Positions 45,086 through 54,473 of a DNA stretch of 64,000 nucleotides are shown here, piece after piece. This DNA comes from Erysipelotrichaceae bacterium 66202529 (lineage in GTDB: Bacteria > Bacillota_I > Bacilli_A > Erysipelotrichales > Erysipelotrichaceae), in assembly GCA_017161075.1 (NCBI GenBank), contig CP046174.1:1736001-1800000 (forward strand), written 5' to 3'. The notes beneath the pieces were generated by a model. It saw only the letters and a list, made by a program, of their open reading frames with translations. It searched no databases and was not told the DNA's origin. Positions within the stretch are counted from its first letter, which is position 1; each line of letters starts with the position of its first letter. The translations under genes were made by a program, and so were the position numbers.

Positions 45086-45884
45086 TGAATTTATACAGCT
45101 CTGTGATTTTATGAAAACCAAATACGGAATCAATCTGTCAAAAAAGCGTATTTTGATAGAATACCGCCTGATGAATACATTGAACAACGAGCATATTTCC
45201 AGCTATTCCCAGTATTTGCGGCTATTGAAAAAGGATACTGGCGGGAAGCTGGAGGAGGAGCTCGTCAACCGGCTGACAACGAATTATACCTTCTTTATGC
45301 GGGAGCCGTCGCATTTTCAATTCATTGAAGAACACATCCTGCCAGAAGCTGATATGCATGCACCCTATCATATCTGGATTGCGGGCTGCTCCAGTGGACA
45401 GGAATGCTATACGCTTATCATGCGTCTGGAGGATCAAAGAAAACGGGGTGTAAAGCTTCCTGAAATTACCATAACAGCGACGGATATCAGCACAAAAGCA
45501 TTGCAGGAGGCACAGCAGGGGGAATATCCTGTTGAGGCACTGGATGTACTGCCCAGACACTGGAAGCACGCATACTGTCAGGTGCATGAGGAACGTAAAA
45601 CCTTTACGATCCGTCCGTTTGTGAAAAAGCAGGTGAAATTTGTCCATCACAATCTTATGGAGCCCTATCATCGCAACTACTTTCAGTTGATTTTATGCAG
45701 AAATGTACTAATTTATTTTGATGAGGTATCCCGCTTACGGATATATGAGAATTTCGCATCCAGTCTGAAGAACAGAGGCTATCTGATTCTGGGACATGCG
45801 GAAATGATTACGCAGGGATATCCGTCGTATGAATATCTGAAATCCTCTGTTTACCGTTTAAAGGAAAGACAGCCGTATGGATAA
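45066..45884 (+). CDS. cheR: Chemotaxis protein methyltransferase CheR
   Basis: A 272-residue SAM-dependent enzyme that methylates receptor glutamates. The N-terminal helical domain (1-75) has KYGINLSKKRILIEYRL. The catalytic domain has NRLTTNYTFFMREPSHFQ near residue 72, IWIAGCSSGQECYTL (SAM loop) near 107, TITATDISTKAL near 137 and FQLILCRNVLIYFDE near 208. It has no C-terminal extension for a tethered pentapeptide site. ATG 45066 is placed 8 nt after GGGAGG; 45060 is too close. Its end overlaps cheB by 8 nt. Confidence 0.92.
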   Translation: MIRLKDDEFIQLCDFMKTKYGINLSKKRILIEYRLMNTLNNEHISSYSQYLRLLKKDTGGKLEEELVNRLTTNYTFFMREPSHFQFIEEHILPEADMHAPYHIWIAGCSSGQECYTLIMRLEDQRKRGVKLPEITITATDISTKALQEAQQGEYPVEALDVLPRHWKHAYCQVHEERKTFTIRPFVKKQVKFVHHNLMEPYHRNYFQLILCRNVLIYFDEVSRLRIYENFASSLKNRGYLILGHAEMITQGYPSYEYLKSSVYRLKERQPYG

Positions 45885-46863
45885 GCAGCACATCGTTATA
45901 TATCATATCGATCAAAAGCAGGAAGCAATGGCGGCTTCCATTCTCATGACGGAGCAGGAGCTGATTCTTCATTATGCCCGTACATCTGATGAGGTGCAGG
46001 CATACGGAACGCGCTATAGTATCACCGCGGTGATAATGGAATGTGATACGGCAGATGAACGAATACTGCAGGAGGGGGAAAATGTCAGACTGCTTTCTAT
46101 GCCGGTTTTACTCGTCTGCCATCGCGTAAGTGCAAAGCACTGTCCGCTTACGGTGCTGATCAAGCCAGAATCAGTTACTCCGGCCTTTGCGCGACAGATG
46201 CTCGTACATGTACTCGTTTTGCAGAAGGCAACAAGCAAAGCGAAGGCAGGACAGCAGGGAACAGCGAGCCGTGCAGTCATCGGTATTGGTGCTTCTGCAG
46301 GAGGGCCGCATGCTCTTTGTGAAATACTGCGGCATGTGCCAGAGGATATCTGCGGTATTGTGGTAGTACAGCATATGGCAATAAAACAGCTGCACAGCTT
46401 TATCCGCTATCTGGATGCCCTGTGTGAACCTGCGGTTGTGCTTGCCAGCGAGCATTTGCTGATACGAAACGGAATGGTATATATTGCGGCAGAGGACAGA
46501 CATTTGCAGGTGATAAAAGAAACAGATGGCTTTTATCTGCATCTAAAGCAAGGGCCAAAGGTGAATTTTGTCCGTCCATCCATCGACATCCTGTTTTCCT
46601 CACTTGCCAATCAGGTCAAAGCACAGGCAGCGGGGGTGCTGCTTACCGGTATGGGAACGGATGGGGCACGGGGATTGCTGGAAATGAAGCAGGCGGGTGC
46701 CTTTACAATCATACAGGATGAACCATCCTGTGAGCTGTATGGGATGCCCAGGGAGGCCAAATCCCTGCAGGCCCAATGCGTGGAGCTGCCACTGGACAGG
46801 ATTGCGGATACGCTGTGGAGGCATTATGAAGTCAAGGGGAGAAAAAGAGGTAATGGAACATGA
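45877..46863 (+). CDS. cheB: Protein-glutamate methylesterase CheB with degenerate receiver
   Basis: A 328-residue CheB. The C-terminal methylesterase domain (about 132-325) has the triad Ser140 (GASAGGPHAL), His166 (VVQHM) and Asp262 (GMGTDGARG). The N-terminal 105 residues follow the receiver fold, but the acidic pair is replaced (YHIDQ), and the phospho-acceptor position in TAVIMECD is Glu55 instead of Asp. The Lys in LIKPES is kept. This suggests loss of phosphorylation control, perhaps with Glu acting as a fixed charge. The gene overlaps cheR by 8 nt and cheY by 4 nt. Confidence 0.9.
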   Translation: MDKQHIVIYHIDQKQEAMAASILMTEQELILHYARTSDEVQAYGTRYSITAVIMECDTADERILQEGENVRLLSMPVLLVCHRVSAKHCPLTVLIKPESVTPAFARQMLVHVLVLQKATSKAKAGQQGTASRAVIGIGASAGGPHALCEILRHVPEDICGIVVVQHMAIKQLHSFIRYLDALCEPAVVLASEHLLIRNGMVYIAAEDRHLQVIKETDGFYLHLKQGPKVNFVRPSIDILFSSLANQVKAQAAGVLLTGMGTDGARGLLEMKQAGAFTIIQDEPSCELYGMPREAKSLQAQCVELPLDRIADTLWRHYEVKGRKRGNGT

Positions 46864-47225
46864 GAAAAAAAATCATGATTGTGGATGATGCCATGTTTAT
46901 GCGCAAGCTTATAGAAAAAATGTTGCGAGGTAATGGATATGAGGACATCGTACAGGCTGCGAATGCGGAGGAATGTCTGGCTTTGTACAGACAAGTTCAA
47001 CCGGATATCATTTTGCTGGATATCACGATGCCACAGAAAAACGGACTGGAGGTACTGGACGAGCTGCTGAATGAAAATGCCGATGCATATGTCATCATGT
47101 GCTCTGCACTTGGTCAGGAGGAGCTGATTGCGGACGCCTTGCGTAAGGGAGCGAGGGATTTCATCGTTAAGCCGTTTACAGAAGCACAGCTTCTTCAGGT
47201 TCTTACGGCACTGGGGGATCAATGA
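46860..47225 (+). CDS. cheY: CheY-type response regulator (first copy)
   Basis: A 121-residue single-domain receiver with all catalytic residues: IMIVDDAMFMR (acidic pair), ILLDITMPQKNG (phospho-Asp), IMCSALGQ (Ser) and FIVKPFTEA (Lys). CSALGQ is typical of Firmicutes CheY. Its ATG overlaps the cheB stop (ATGA) and its stop overlaps the cheC start by 4 nt. It forms a cheY-cheC-cheD triplet that is repeated at 50018-51487. Its binding target is unknown, since no flagellar switch gene is in the window. Confidence 0.9.
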   Translation: MRKKIMIVDDAMFMRKLIEKMLRGNGYEDIVQAANAEECLALYRQVQPDIILLDITMPQKNGLEVLDELLNENADAYVIMCSALGQEELIADALRKGARDFIVKPFTEAQLLQVLTALGDQ

Positions 47226-47833
47226 TGGATACAGTTACAAAGCAGCTGCAGGTACAGGATACGATTCAGGAGCTGGGAAATATTGGAATCGGGGCAGCCG
47301 CAACCGCACTATCTGCGCTCCTGCAGCAGCGGGTGCTTACCAATACCTCAAGGCTTGGAGTCATTGACGATGCTTTTTTATTAAATCAGAAGCTGCTGGA
47401 GGATCAGGTCGCAGGGATCCTGTTTCCATATGATAAGGATATACAGGGATATGGACTCTTTATTCTGGAGGAGGAATTCGCCTGTGCTATCTCGAACAGC
47501 TATCTTCACAAAACGGTGAGGTTTGCGGATCTGAATAAGGAATGTATGGCGGTTTTGCAGGAAATCTGCAGTATTATGATTTCCTCCTATCTATCCGCTT
47601 TGGCATCCTTTGCGGATATCAATATTCGTGTACAGCTGCCTGCAGTGTCCATGGACATGAAGGGTTCGATTATCAATGATGGTCTTTCCTTTATTCTGCG
47701 GCAGGAAAAGGAGGCCTTCTGGCTGGATCATGAGCTGAAGCTTTCTGCTTCCGCAAAACCAAGTCATCTGCTGTTTATCATGAATATCGACAGCATTCAA
47801 AATCTGATGGCAAGGCTGGAGGTGGCGATATGA
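47222..47833 (+). CDS. cheC: CheC-like CheY-P phosphatase (first copy, one site altered)
   Basis: A 203-residue CheC-family phosphatase. The first active-site helix is intact (IQELGNIGIGAAATALS with Glu17 and Asn20). In the second (LQEICSIMISSYLSAL) Glu114 remains, but Ser117 stands where Asn is needed, so only one phosphatase centre is expected. CheC of Bacillus and Thermotoga dephosphorylates CheY-P and binds CheD; the cheD gene follows with a 4-nt overlap. Confidence 0.85.
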   Translation: MMDTVTKQLQVQDTIQELGNIGIGAAATALSALLQQRVLTNTSRLGVIDDAFLLNQKLLEDQVAGILFPYDKDIQGYGLFILEEEFACAISNSYLHKTVRFADLNKECMAVLQEICSIMISSYLSALASFADINIRVQLPAVSMDMKGSIINDGLSFILRQEKEAFWLDHELKLSASAKPSHLLFIMNIDSIQNLMARLEVAI

Positions 47834-48303
47834 AGGAGGTCGTGGCACGGCCAGGAGAGCTTGTTATTGCACAGCAGGATGGAATCATCACATCGTATGC
47901 GCTCGGCTCCAGTCTGGGCATCTGCCTCTATGATAAAGAAAAAAGGGTTGGAGGCTATGTCAACAGCATTCTTCCGGAAAATCCCGGAGCACAGCAAAAT
48001 GCAAAATATGTCGGCGATGCGGTTATGATGCTGTATCATGCCATGCAGCGCTATGCCGTTCATGACCACCAGCTGTATGCCAAAATCATCGGAGGGGCAA
48101 AGCTGTTTCTACTGCCGGATGAGGATCGCAGCAAAGAGGTTGGCAGAGCGAATATCCAGGCGGCCTATGCGGCCCTGACAAGGCTGCATATCCCGATTGA
48201 GGGAGAGGATGTCGGAGATATGTACGGCAGAACACTGCATTTTCATATAGAAACCGGAATTGTCTATATCGAAACAGGAAACAGATATGTGTATCATATC
48301 TGA
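47830..48303 (+). CDS. cheD: CheD-like protein, predicted inactive deamidase (first copy)
   Basis: A 157-residue CheD-fold protein. CheD normally deamidates receptor Gln using a Cys-His-Thr triad in GSC and GGxxH. Here the motif reads [14 protein letters not shown], with Ser28 in place of Cys, and [11 protein letters not shown], with Asn45 in place of His, so activity should be lost. The second CheD at 51008 keeps both residues. The remaining fold ([40 protein letters not shown]) is well kept, suggesting it still binds CheC or the receptor. GGAGG lies near its GTG/ATG start region. Confidence 0.87.
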   Translation: MKEVVARPGELVIAQQDGIITSYALGSSLGICLYDKEKRVGGYVNSILPENPGAQQNAKYVGDAVMMLYHAMQRYAVHDHQLYAKIIGGAKLFLLPDEDRSKEVGRANIQAAYAALTRLHIPIEGEDVGDMYGRTLHFHIETGIVYIETGNRYVYHI

Positions 48304-48326
48304 AGAAAAGGGAAAGGAAAATCGTA

Positions 48327-50021
48327 ATGAAAGCATTTAAAAATATGAAGGTTACCAGAAAGCTGCTGCTCAGCTTTCTAACTGTAATTCTTCTGTATGT
48401 CATCAGCATATCCGCTACGCTAGTCGGCGTACACAGCATTACCGGCAGCTTTAACGAATTTTATAACAATTCTTATCAGATCGTGAAGGAATCCATGAAT
48501 TTTCGATTGAACCAGTACATCGTTGCCCGCAATGTATTACAGATCATATCGGATCGTGATCTTGCAGTTTCAGCGGAAACACTCAGTGAAACCGAGGCCA
48601 GTATGGAGGTTGTCGATGATTCCATGAAAAATCTGGAGCGTCTATATAAGGATAAGGAGATGCTGAGTGAGCTGAAAACACGCTATGAAAAGCTGGTTAC
48701 ACCGAGAGAAAAGGTTTTAAATCTTCTGAAAACAGAGAAGTTTGATGAAGCGATGAAAATCTATGAAAAGGAATATAATCCCCAGGCGATGGAAACAAGG
48801 ACGTTTTTGCGTCAGATGGAAACGACGACGAAGGAGGAAGCGGATGCATATTATCAGGCGAGTGAGGAAAGCTCGGATACCATGCTGCTTGTTCTTATCG
48901 CGCTTGCAGGTATCACGGTTCTGTTTTCCAGCGCTATCTGGTATCTGATTTCAAAAAGCATCACGCGTCCGATTCAGGAGCTGAAGCGTTCCGCTGAAGA
49001 GCTTGCGGCTGGAAATCTGCATACGGAAATAAGCTATACGGCAGAAAATGAATTGGGCTCACTTGCGGAAAGCATGCGGATGACTATTCAGGCGCTGCGT
49101 GAGTATATGTCGGAAATAGAAAAGAGTATGATGCTGATTGGAAAGGGAAAACTGAACTATCAGACAGAGGTGGAATTCAAAGGGGATTTTATAGCACTGA
49201 AGCGTTCTCTGGATCATATTTCCGTTATGCTGAGTGAGTCTATGATGAAAATCAGCAACAGTGCGGAACAGGTATCCGGCGGGGCTCAGCAGATATCCAA
49301 CGGTGCGCAGATGCTGTCTCAGGGAGCCAGTGAACAGACGGGCTCTATTGAAGAGCTGGCGGCAAATATCAATGAGATTTCGGAAACGGTGAAGCGCAAT
49401 GCGGATGATACCGTGACAGCCAGTGATCTGGCAGATGCCGTGGAACAGGAAATCATGGATAACAGTACACAGATGGAAGCAGTCACGATGGCGATTGCCC
49501 AGATTCGTCAGACCTCTAAGGATATCACCGGTATTGTTAAGGAAATCGAGGATATCGCATTTCAGACAAATCTGCTTTCTTTAAATGCAGCGGTGGAGGC
49601 TGCACGGGCAGGGGATGCCGGGCGCGGTTTCTCGGTGGTTGCCGAAGAAATCCGTAAGCTTGCGACGAAAACAACCGATGCCAGTAAAATAACAGCCCAG
49701 CTGATTCAGAAATCAACAAAATCAGTTGAAGAGGGAAGCGCTCTTATCGATGCCAGTGAGCAGTCCTTAAAGCACATCGTTGACGGAGCGCGGGATGTTG
49801 CTTCTAAAATCGAACAGATTTCGCAATCCAATATACAGCAGGCAAATTTCATTATCCAGATTCGTCAGAGCATTGAACAGATTTCTGATATCGTACAGGG
49901 AAATTCTGCGACCTCGGAGGAAAGTGCGGCCGCAAGTGAGGAGCTCGCAGCGCAGGCACAGATTTTGCGGGAGCTGGTATCCCGATTTGAATTGCTGGAA
50001 AGAGACGGGAAGGTGCTATGA
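48327..50021 (+). CDS. Methyl-accepting chemotaxis protein
   Basis: A 564-residue membrane receptor. Helix 1 spans about 13-35. An external four-helix-bundle sensor (4HB_MCP type) reaches to about 185, helix 2 is at about 188-210, HAMP at about 211-265, and the cytoplasmic signalling domain fills 280-560. The hairpin tip [20 protein letters not shown] is the universal CheA/CheW contact. There is no C-terminal pentapeptide tether. It is the only MCP in the window and sits between the two cheY-cheC-cheD triplets. The ligand is unknown. The stop overlaps the next cheY by 4 nt. Confidence 0.93.
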   Translation: MKAFKNMKVTRKLLLSFLTVILLYVISISATLVGVHSITGSFNEFYNNSYQIVKESMNFRLNQYIVARNVLQIISDRDLAVSAETLSETEASMEVVDDSMKNLERLYKDKEMLSELKTRYEKLVTPREKVLNLLKTEKFDEAMKIYEKEYNPQAMETRTFLRQMETTTKEEADAYYQASEESSDTMLLVLIALAGITVLFSSAIWYLISKSITRPIQELKRSAEELAAGNLHTEISYTAENELGSLAESMRMTIQALREYMSEIEKSMMLIGKGKLNYQTEVEFKGDFIALKRSLDHISVMLSESMMKISNSAEQVSGGAQQISNGAQMLSQGASEQTGSIEELAANINEISETVKRNADDTVTASDLADAVEQEIMDNSTQMEAVTMAIAQIRQTSKDITGIVKEIEDIAFQTNLLSLNAAVEAARAGDAGRGFSVVAEEIRKLATKTTDASKITAQLIQKSTKSVEEGSALIDASEQSLKHIVDGARDVASKIEQISQSNIQQANFIIQIRQSIEQISDIVQGNSATSEESAAASEELAAQAQILRELVSRFELLERDGKVL

Positions 50022-50380
50022 AAAAGAAGGTATTGATCGTTGACGATGCGGCCTTTATGCGTATGAAAATAAAACGGGTGCTGGAGCCGCTGGATTGTGA
50101 GCTTCTGGAGGCCTCCAACGGACAGGAGGGCTGTATGCAATTCACTTCACAGCCGGTGGATCTGGTCATTCTGGATATATCCATGCCAGTTATGAACGGA
50201 TTGGAGGCTTTAAAGGAAATGATGCGGATCAACAATGAGGTACCGGTTGTTATGTGCTCCGCTATCGGACAGGAATCGCAAATCGTTAAGGCGGTACAGT
50301 GCGGTGCCAGAGAGTTTATAATCAAGCCGTTTGCCGATGAGCAGCTTCGTAAGGTAGTTAAGAACATACTGCATCTTTAG
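50018..50380 (+). CDS. cheY: CheY-type response regulator (second copy)
   Basis: A 120-residue receiver with a full active site: [36 protein letters not shown] and FIIKPFADE. It differs from the first CheY over much of its surface while keeping the CSA(I/L)GQE region, as expected of an old duplication. ATGA overlap with the MCP gene. It is followed 11 nt later by its own cheC. Having two CheY proteins may allow two outputs or one output plus a phosphate sink. Confidence 0.9.
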   Translation: MKKKVLIVDDAAFMRMKIKRVLEPLDCELLEASNGQEGCMQFTSQPVDLVILDISMPVMNGLEALKEMMRINNEVPVVMCSAIGQESQIVKAVQCGAREFIIKPFADEQLRKVVKNILHL

Positions 50381-50391
50381 GAGGTCAGAGT

Positions 50392-51015
50392 ATGCTGCGT
50401 AAATATTCGGATTTGAATGAAATGGCAAAGGATGCGTTGCGGGAGCTTGGGAATATCGGAACCGGAAATGCTGCCACAGCGTTATCTGCGATGACCAATC
50501 AGGAGATTGATTTGGAAATTCCGGTTATCAGAATCGTTCCGTATCAGGATGCTCCCGGCTTGCTGGGCGGTGCGGAAATCGTGGAGACCGGAATCCTTCT
50601 GGAGGTCAGTCACGGTTTAAAGGGCATTTTCATGTTTTTGCTGAATGAGGATTTTACAGCCCGCATGCTGCAAAAATTGCTCGGCTGTGAGATTGTGGAT
50701 GTCAGAAGGCCGGATGAAATGAGCAAATCCGCAATCTGTGAAACAGGAAACATCATGTGCTGCTCCTATATCAATGCATTATCCCAGATGCTGGATATGC
50801 AAATCCATGTATCTGTACCCTCGGTTTGCTGTGATATGGCAGGCGCGTTACTCAGTGTTCCGATGATTCGTTTTGCCAATCTGGGCGATGAGCTGATGTT
50901 CATCGAAAACCGGTTCTGCTTTGATGATGCGTCCTTTGTATGCCATGTCCTGTTTTTGCCGGAGCTGGATTCCTTGAAGAACATGCTGGATACATTGGGA
51001 CTGTCCTATGAATGA
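50392..51015 (+). CDS. cheC: CheC-like CheY-P phosphatase (second copy, both sites intact)
   Basis: A 207-residue CheC. Both phosphatase helices are intact: LRELGNIGTGNAATALS (Glu18, Asn21) and ICETGNIMCCSYINALS (Glu117, Asn120). AGGAGG precedes the ATG. It overlaps cheD by 8 nt. Compared with the first copy it is the more canonical enzyme and is probably the main phosphatase of the pair. Confidence 0.9.
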   Translation: MLRKYSDLNEMAKDALRELGNIGTGNAATALSAMTNQEIDLEIPVIRIVPYQDAPGLLGGAEIVETGILLEVSHGLKGIFMFLLNEDFTARMLQKLLGCEIVDVRRPDEMSKSAICETGNIMCCSYINALSQMLDMQIHVSVPSVCCDMAGALLSVPMIRFANLGDELMFIENRFCFDDASFVCHVLFLPELDSLKNMLDTLGLSYE

Positions 51016-51487
51016 GGTTATCACGATAGGTATTGCGGATGCTGCCATCGCAAGGCAGCCCTGTATTCTCGTCACCTATGCACTGGGCTCCTGTGTGGGC
51101 GTGTGCCTGTATGAGAAAAAGCGCAGGATCGGCGGTATGGTGCATATTCTGCTGCCCAGCAGAGCGGCGGCAGTCAATCAGGACAATGCCTTTAAATTTG
51201 CGGACAGCGGTGTGAAAAAGCTGTTGGACGGTATGCTTTGCAGGGGAGCGGAGCGTCAGAGCATCATTGCGAAAATTGCAGGGGGAGCAGAAATGTTTCA
51301 GCAGGAAACGTTGAACAGTCAGATTGGAAAGCGCAATGTCGCAGCCGTAAAAGCGGTATTGCGGGAGCTGCGGATACCGCTTGCTGCGGAGCATACCGGA
51401 AGCAACTTCGGACGCACGATCTGGCTGTCGTGTCAGGATGGAAGTCTGAAAGTCAGGACAGTAAACAATGGAATACAAGTTATATAG
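51008..51487 (+). CDS. cheD: CheD receptor deamidase (second copy, active site intact)
   Basis: A 159-residue CheD. The catalytic residues are present: VTYALGSCVGVCLYE with Cys29 and IGGMVHILLP with His46. GGAEMFQQETLN and IGKRNVAAVKAVL are also conserved. It would convert receptor Gln to Glu and bind CheC. Together with the altered copy at 47830 it gives an active/inactive CheD pair in one operon. The start overlaps cheC. Confidence 0.91.
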   Translation: MNEVITIGIADAAIARQPCILVTYALGSCVGVCLYEKKRRIGGMVHILLPSRAAAVNQDNAFKFADSGVKKLLDGMLCRGAERQSIIAKIAGGAEMFQQETLNSQIGKRNVAAVKAVLRELRIPLAAEHTGSNFGRTIWLSCQDGSLKVRTVNNGIQVI

Positions 51488-51504
51488 TAAGGGAGAGCTG
51501 ATGA

Positions 51505-52437
51505 ATGGATACGATACCTAGACTGCTGATTATTGATGACAGTGCCTATATCTGCCATATGATCGAACAAATCTTCAGCAGTGAGAATATAGAGCTGCGT
51601 AAGGCGAATGACGGAGCACATGCACTGCAGGCGGTCACAGCCTTTGCACCGGATCTGATTTTACTGGATGTGGTACTGCCGGATACCGAGGGCTATGAGC
51701 TTTATCATAAAATCAAGGAAATTGATAAAAACAATGCCTCTATAATTTTTCTGACCTCCAGAGATCAGGATGCCGATGTGGTCAAGGGCTTTTCCCTTGG
51801 GGCCTGCGATTATATCAAAAAGCCCTTTCACAATGAAATTTTAAAATCACGTATACAGGTGCATTTACAGGAAAAGCGGATGAAGGATGATTTGCGGCGG
51901 ATGAATGAGGAAATGGCAGACAGTATGCGGAAGCTGAATACCCTGGCCTATCGCGATCCGCTAACGGGGCTGTATAACCGCCGGTATATCGAGGAACAGC
52001 TGAAGCCAAGGTTTCTAAGAGAGCCTTACGATATCGTTTTGTCCATGTGTGATGTGGATAATTTTAAACAGATCAATGATGTATACGGACATGAGATTGG
52101 CGATATGGTACTGATTGGAATCGCTAATATCATGGAGAGCTCTTCCTCCCGAATGACGGCAATCCGCTGGGGCGGGGAGGAATTTCTGCTTGTCCTTTTT
52201 CAGACCGGCTGTGAGGAGGGCTATCAGCTGAATGAACGCATTCGCAAAGATATAGAAAATTTCCCGTTTTATTCCAAGCAGAAAGCATTTCACTGCACGA
52301 TTTCCATAGGTTTGCAGCGATATGATCCGCAGCTGAGCTTTGTGCAGAATGTAGAGCATGCGGATGCAGCGCTGTATAAAGGAAAGCGGAGCGGGAAAAA
52401 CTGCTGTCTTTGGTACGATGGCATACAGGGCAGGTGA
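51505..52437 (+). CDS. Response regulator with GGDEF domain (diguanylate cyclase)
   Basis: A 310-residue REC-GGDEF protein (WspR/PleD style). The receiver (1-120) has LLIIDDSAYI, LILLDVVLPDTEG and YIKKPFHNE. A short coiled linker follows at about 125-155. The cyclase domain has RDPLTGLYNRR, LSMCDVDNFKQINDVYGHEI and the active motif RWGGEEF near residue 225. The RxxD inhibitory site that should lie five residues before the GGEEF motif is not present, so product feedback is probably weak. It likely takes phosphate from the CheA of this operon and makes c-di-GMP. Confidence 0.9.
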   Translation: MDTIPRLLIIDDSAYICHMIEQIFSSENIELRKANDGAHALQAVTAFAPDLILLDVVLPDTEGYELYHKIKEIDKNNASIIFLTSRDQDADVVKGFSLGACDYIKKPFHNEILKSRIQVHLQEKRMKDDLRRMNEEMADSMRKLNTLAYRDPLTGLYNRRYIEEQLKPRFLREPYDIVLSMCDVDNFKQINDVYGHEIGDMVLIGIANIMESSSSRMTAIRWGGEEFLLVLFQTGCEEGYQLNERIRKDIENFPFYSKQKAFHCTISIGLQRYDPQLSFVQNVEHADAALYKGKRSGKNCCLWYDGIQGR

Positions 52438-52442
52438 ATATC

Positions 52443-54473
52443 ATGCGTATATTTGATGAAGATCAAAGAGCGATGCTGGAGGTATATCTGTATGAAAGCA
52501 ATTCGCTGTTTGACCAGCTGGATACGATTTTAATGCGGACAGAAAGCAGGGCTGTTTTTACCTCAGAGGATATTCACTCTGTTTTCCGTATCATGCATAC
52601 GACAAAAAGCTCCTCCTCTATGATGAATCTGCAGGCGATTGCAGACCTGATGCATGCGGTTGAGGATTTGTTTTCCTTATTTCGTGAGGATGCAGCGCTT
52701 ATGGCTGGCCACGAGCAGCAGACCTTTGCACTTCTTTACGCCGTTTCTGATTATATGCATGAGCAGCTCAGAGTAATGCAGGAGGAAGACTATCAGCCGG
52801 GCGATACATCCTCCTATGTGCAACAGACTAAGCAGCTCATCAGTACCATACAGAATGCGAAACCGGCTATTGCAGAAATTGCAGAGGAACCCATGCATAC
52901 AGCTGCTTCATTGAAAGAATTGTCAGCATCTGATTCTAATCAAAACGAGGAGGCTATAACGCAGGCGTATATCCGGCTGCGTTTTGAGAAGGATTCCAGA
53001 ATGGAAAATATCCGGGCCTATATGATAGCTTCACAGATTCGTGGAAAATGCCGCAGTCTTTCCTATTATCCCCAGGAGCTGGAACAGGATGCAGGCACTG
53101 CGAAGTTCATAAAGGAAAAAGGCTTTTATCTTCATATAGAGGCTGCAGAGCTGCAGAGTGTTTTAAAGCTGCTGCACAGAGCGCTGTTTGTGGAATCCTG
53201 CGAAATCATAGAAAAAGAGGAATACGACTTGAATTGCGGACAGCCGCAAAGGAAGGAAGCAGGGGCTGTGAATCCGCATACGGCAGAGAGTACCTCGATT
53301 ATTTCTGTCCAGGTGGAAAAGCTCAACCAGCTGCAAAACCTGACGGGAGAGCTGATGATTGCGGAATCTGCCATGGTGAGCAGGCTGGAGGAGCTGGGGC
53401 AAAAGGAATTGCTGTCCCTGTTTGAGAACAGCTTTCACAAGGTGCTGCTCGATATGGAAGAAATTGTCATGGCCGCAAGACTTGTCCCGATTTCACAAAT
53501 CGTTGCTAAGCTGCATCGTGTTGTGCGTGATATCGCTCATAAGGAGCATAAGGATGTATCCTTTCAGATTTTCGGAGAGGACATCGAGCTGGATAAGGAA
53601 ATTGTCGATAACCTGTTTGAGCCGCTGATGCATCTGTTGCGAAATGCAGTTGATCATGGTATCGAAGCTGAAGCACAGCGTATTGCGGCACATAAGCCGA
53701 AAACGGGAAGCATTACCATGACAGTGGAAAATGTCAACGGAGAAATCGTTATTCATGTACGTGATGACGGGCAGGGAATCGATGTGGAACAAATTCGGAA
53801 AAAGGCACAGGAAAAGAAGCTGCTGAAGGAAGGTCACAGCTATACACGGGAGGAGCTGCTGAACCTGATTCTTTTACCGGGCTTCTCTACCAACCAAACA
53901 GCCAATGAATTTTCCGGCAGGGGAGTCGGTATGGATGTTGTGAAAACTATGGTTGATCATTTTAAGGGACATGTAAGCATACAGAGTACGCTGCATAGCG
54001 GAACCGTATTCTCTCTGCATTTTCCATTGACGCTAACCGTGATTGAAAGCATGCTGTTTCGCTGCAGCGCAAATACCTTTTCCATCCCGGCACATCATGT
54101 CCTTCATTTCTTTCCTTATCAAGAGGATGATACGCATTTAAAAACAGAGAACGGTCATAGTGTCTATGTTTATGAGGATAAGGTATTGCCGATTCTTCCC
54201 TTATCGAGGTTCTTTCATATGGAGCCATCTTCTGCACCAGGGAATATCCTTATGTATGTGCGCTCCTCTACACGGGAGGCCTGTCTTTTGGTTGACAGGA
54301 TCATCGGTTATCAGCATATCGTGGATAAGCCGCTTCCTATGCTTCTGCATACACAGTTTAAAAAGGGCAGTGGGATATCCGGCTGCAGTCTGCTGGGAGA
54401 TGGCAGCATCTGTCTGACCCTGAATACGGAATATTTATTGGATTGTCTGTTATATGAGAGGTGTATGTCATGA
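52443..54473 (+). CDS. cheA: Chemotaxis histidine kinase CheA
   Basis: A 676-residue CheA. HPt domain at 1-105, with the phospho-His at about residue 52 in FRIMHTTKSSSSMM (Ser replaces the usual Gly after Lys). A putative P2 region lies near 170-260, dimerisation helices at about 290-350 (VEKLNQLQNLTGELMIAESA), ATPase domain with LMHLLRNAVDHGIEA, RDDGQGID and FSGRGVGMDVV at about 395-505, and a CheW-like domain at the C-terminus. ATG 52443 is chosen because the longer frame has no ribosome site. Stop overlaps cheW by 4 nt. It is the only CheA seen. Confidence 0.93.
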   Translation: MRIFDEDQRAMLEVYLYESNSLFDQLDTILMRTESRAVFTSEDIHSVFRIMHTTKSSSSMMNLQAIADLMHAVEDLFSLFREDAALMAGHEQQTFALLYAVSDYMHEQLRVMQEEDYQPGDTSSYVQQTKQLISTIQNAKPAIAEIAEEPMHTAASLKELSASDSNQNEEAITQAYIRLRFEKDSRMENIRAYMIASQIRGKCRSLSYYPQELEQDAGTAKFIKEKGFYLHIEAAELQSVLKLLHRALFVESCEIIEKEEYDLNCGQPQRKEAGAVNPHTAESTSIISVQVEKLNQLQNLTGELMIAESAMVSRLEELGQKELLSLFENSFHKVLLDMEEIVMAARLVPISQIVAKLHRVVRDIAHKEHKDVSFQIFGEDIELDKEIVDNLFEPLMHLLRNAVDHGIEAEAQRIAAHKPKTGSITMTVENVNGEIVIHVRDDGQGIDVEQIRKKAQEKKLLKEGHSYTREELLNLILLPGFSTNQTANEFSGRGVGMDVVKTMVDHFKGHVSIQSTLHSGTVFSLHFPLTLTVIESMLFRCSANTFSIPAHHVLHFFPYQEDDTHLKTENGHSVYVYEDKVLPILPLSRFFHMEPSSAPGNILMYVRSSTREACLLVDRIIGYQHIVDKPLPMLLHTQFKKGSGISGCSLLGDGSICLTLNTEYLLDCLLYERCMS

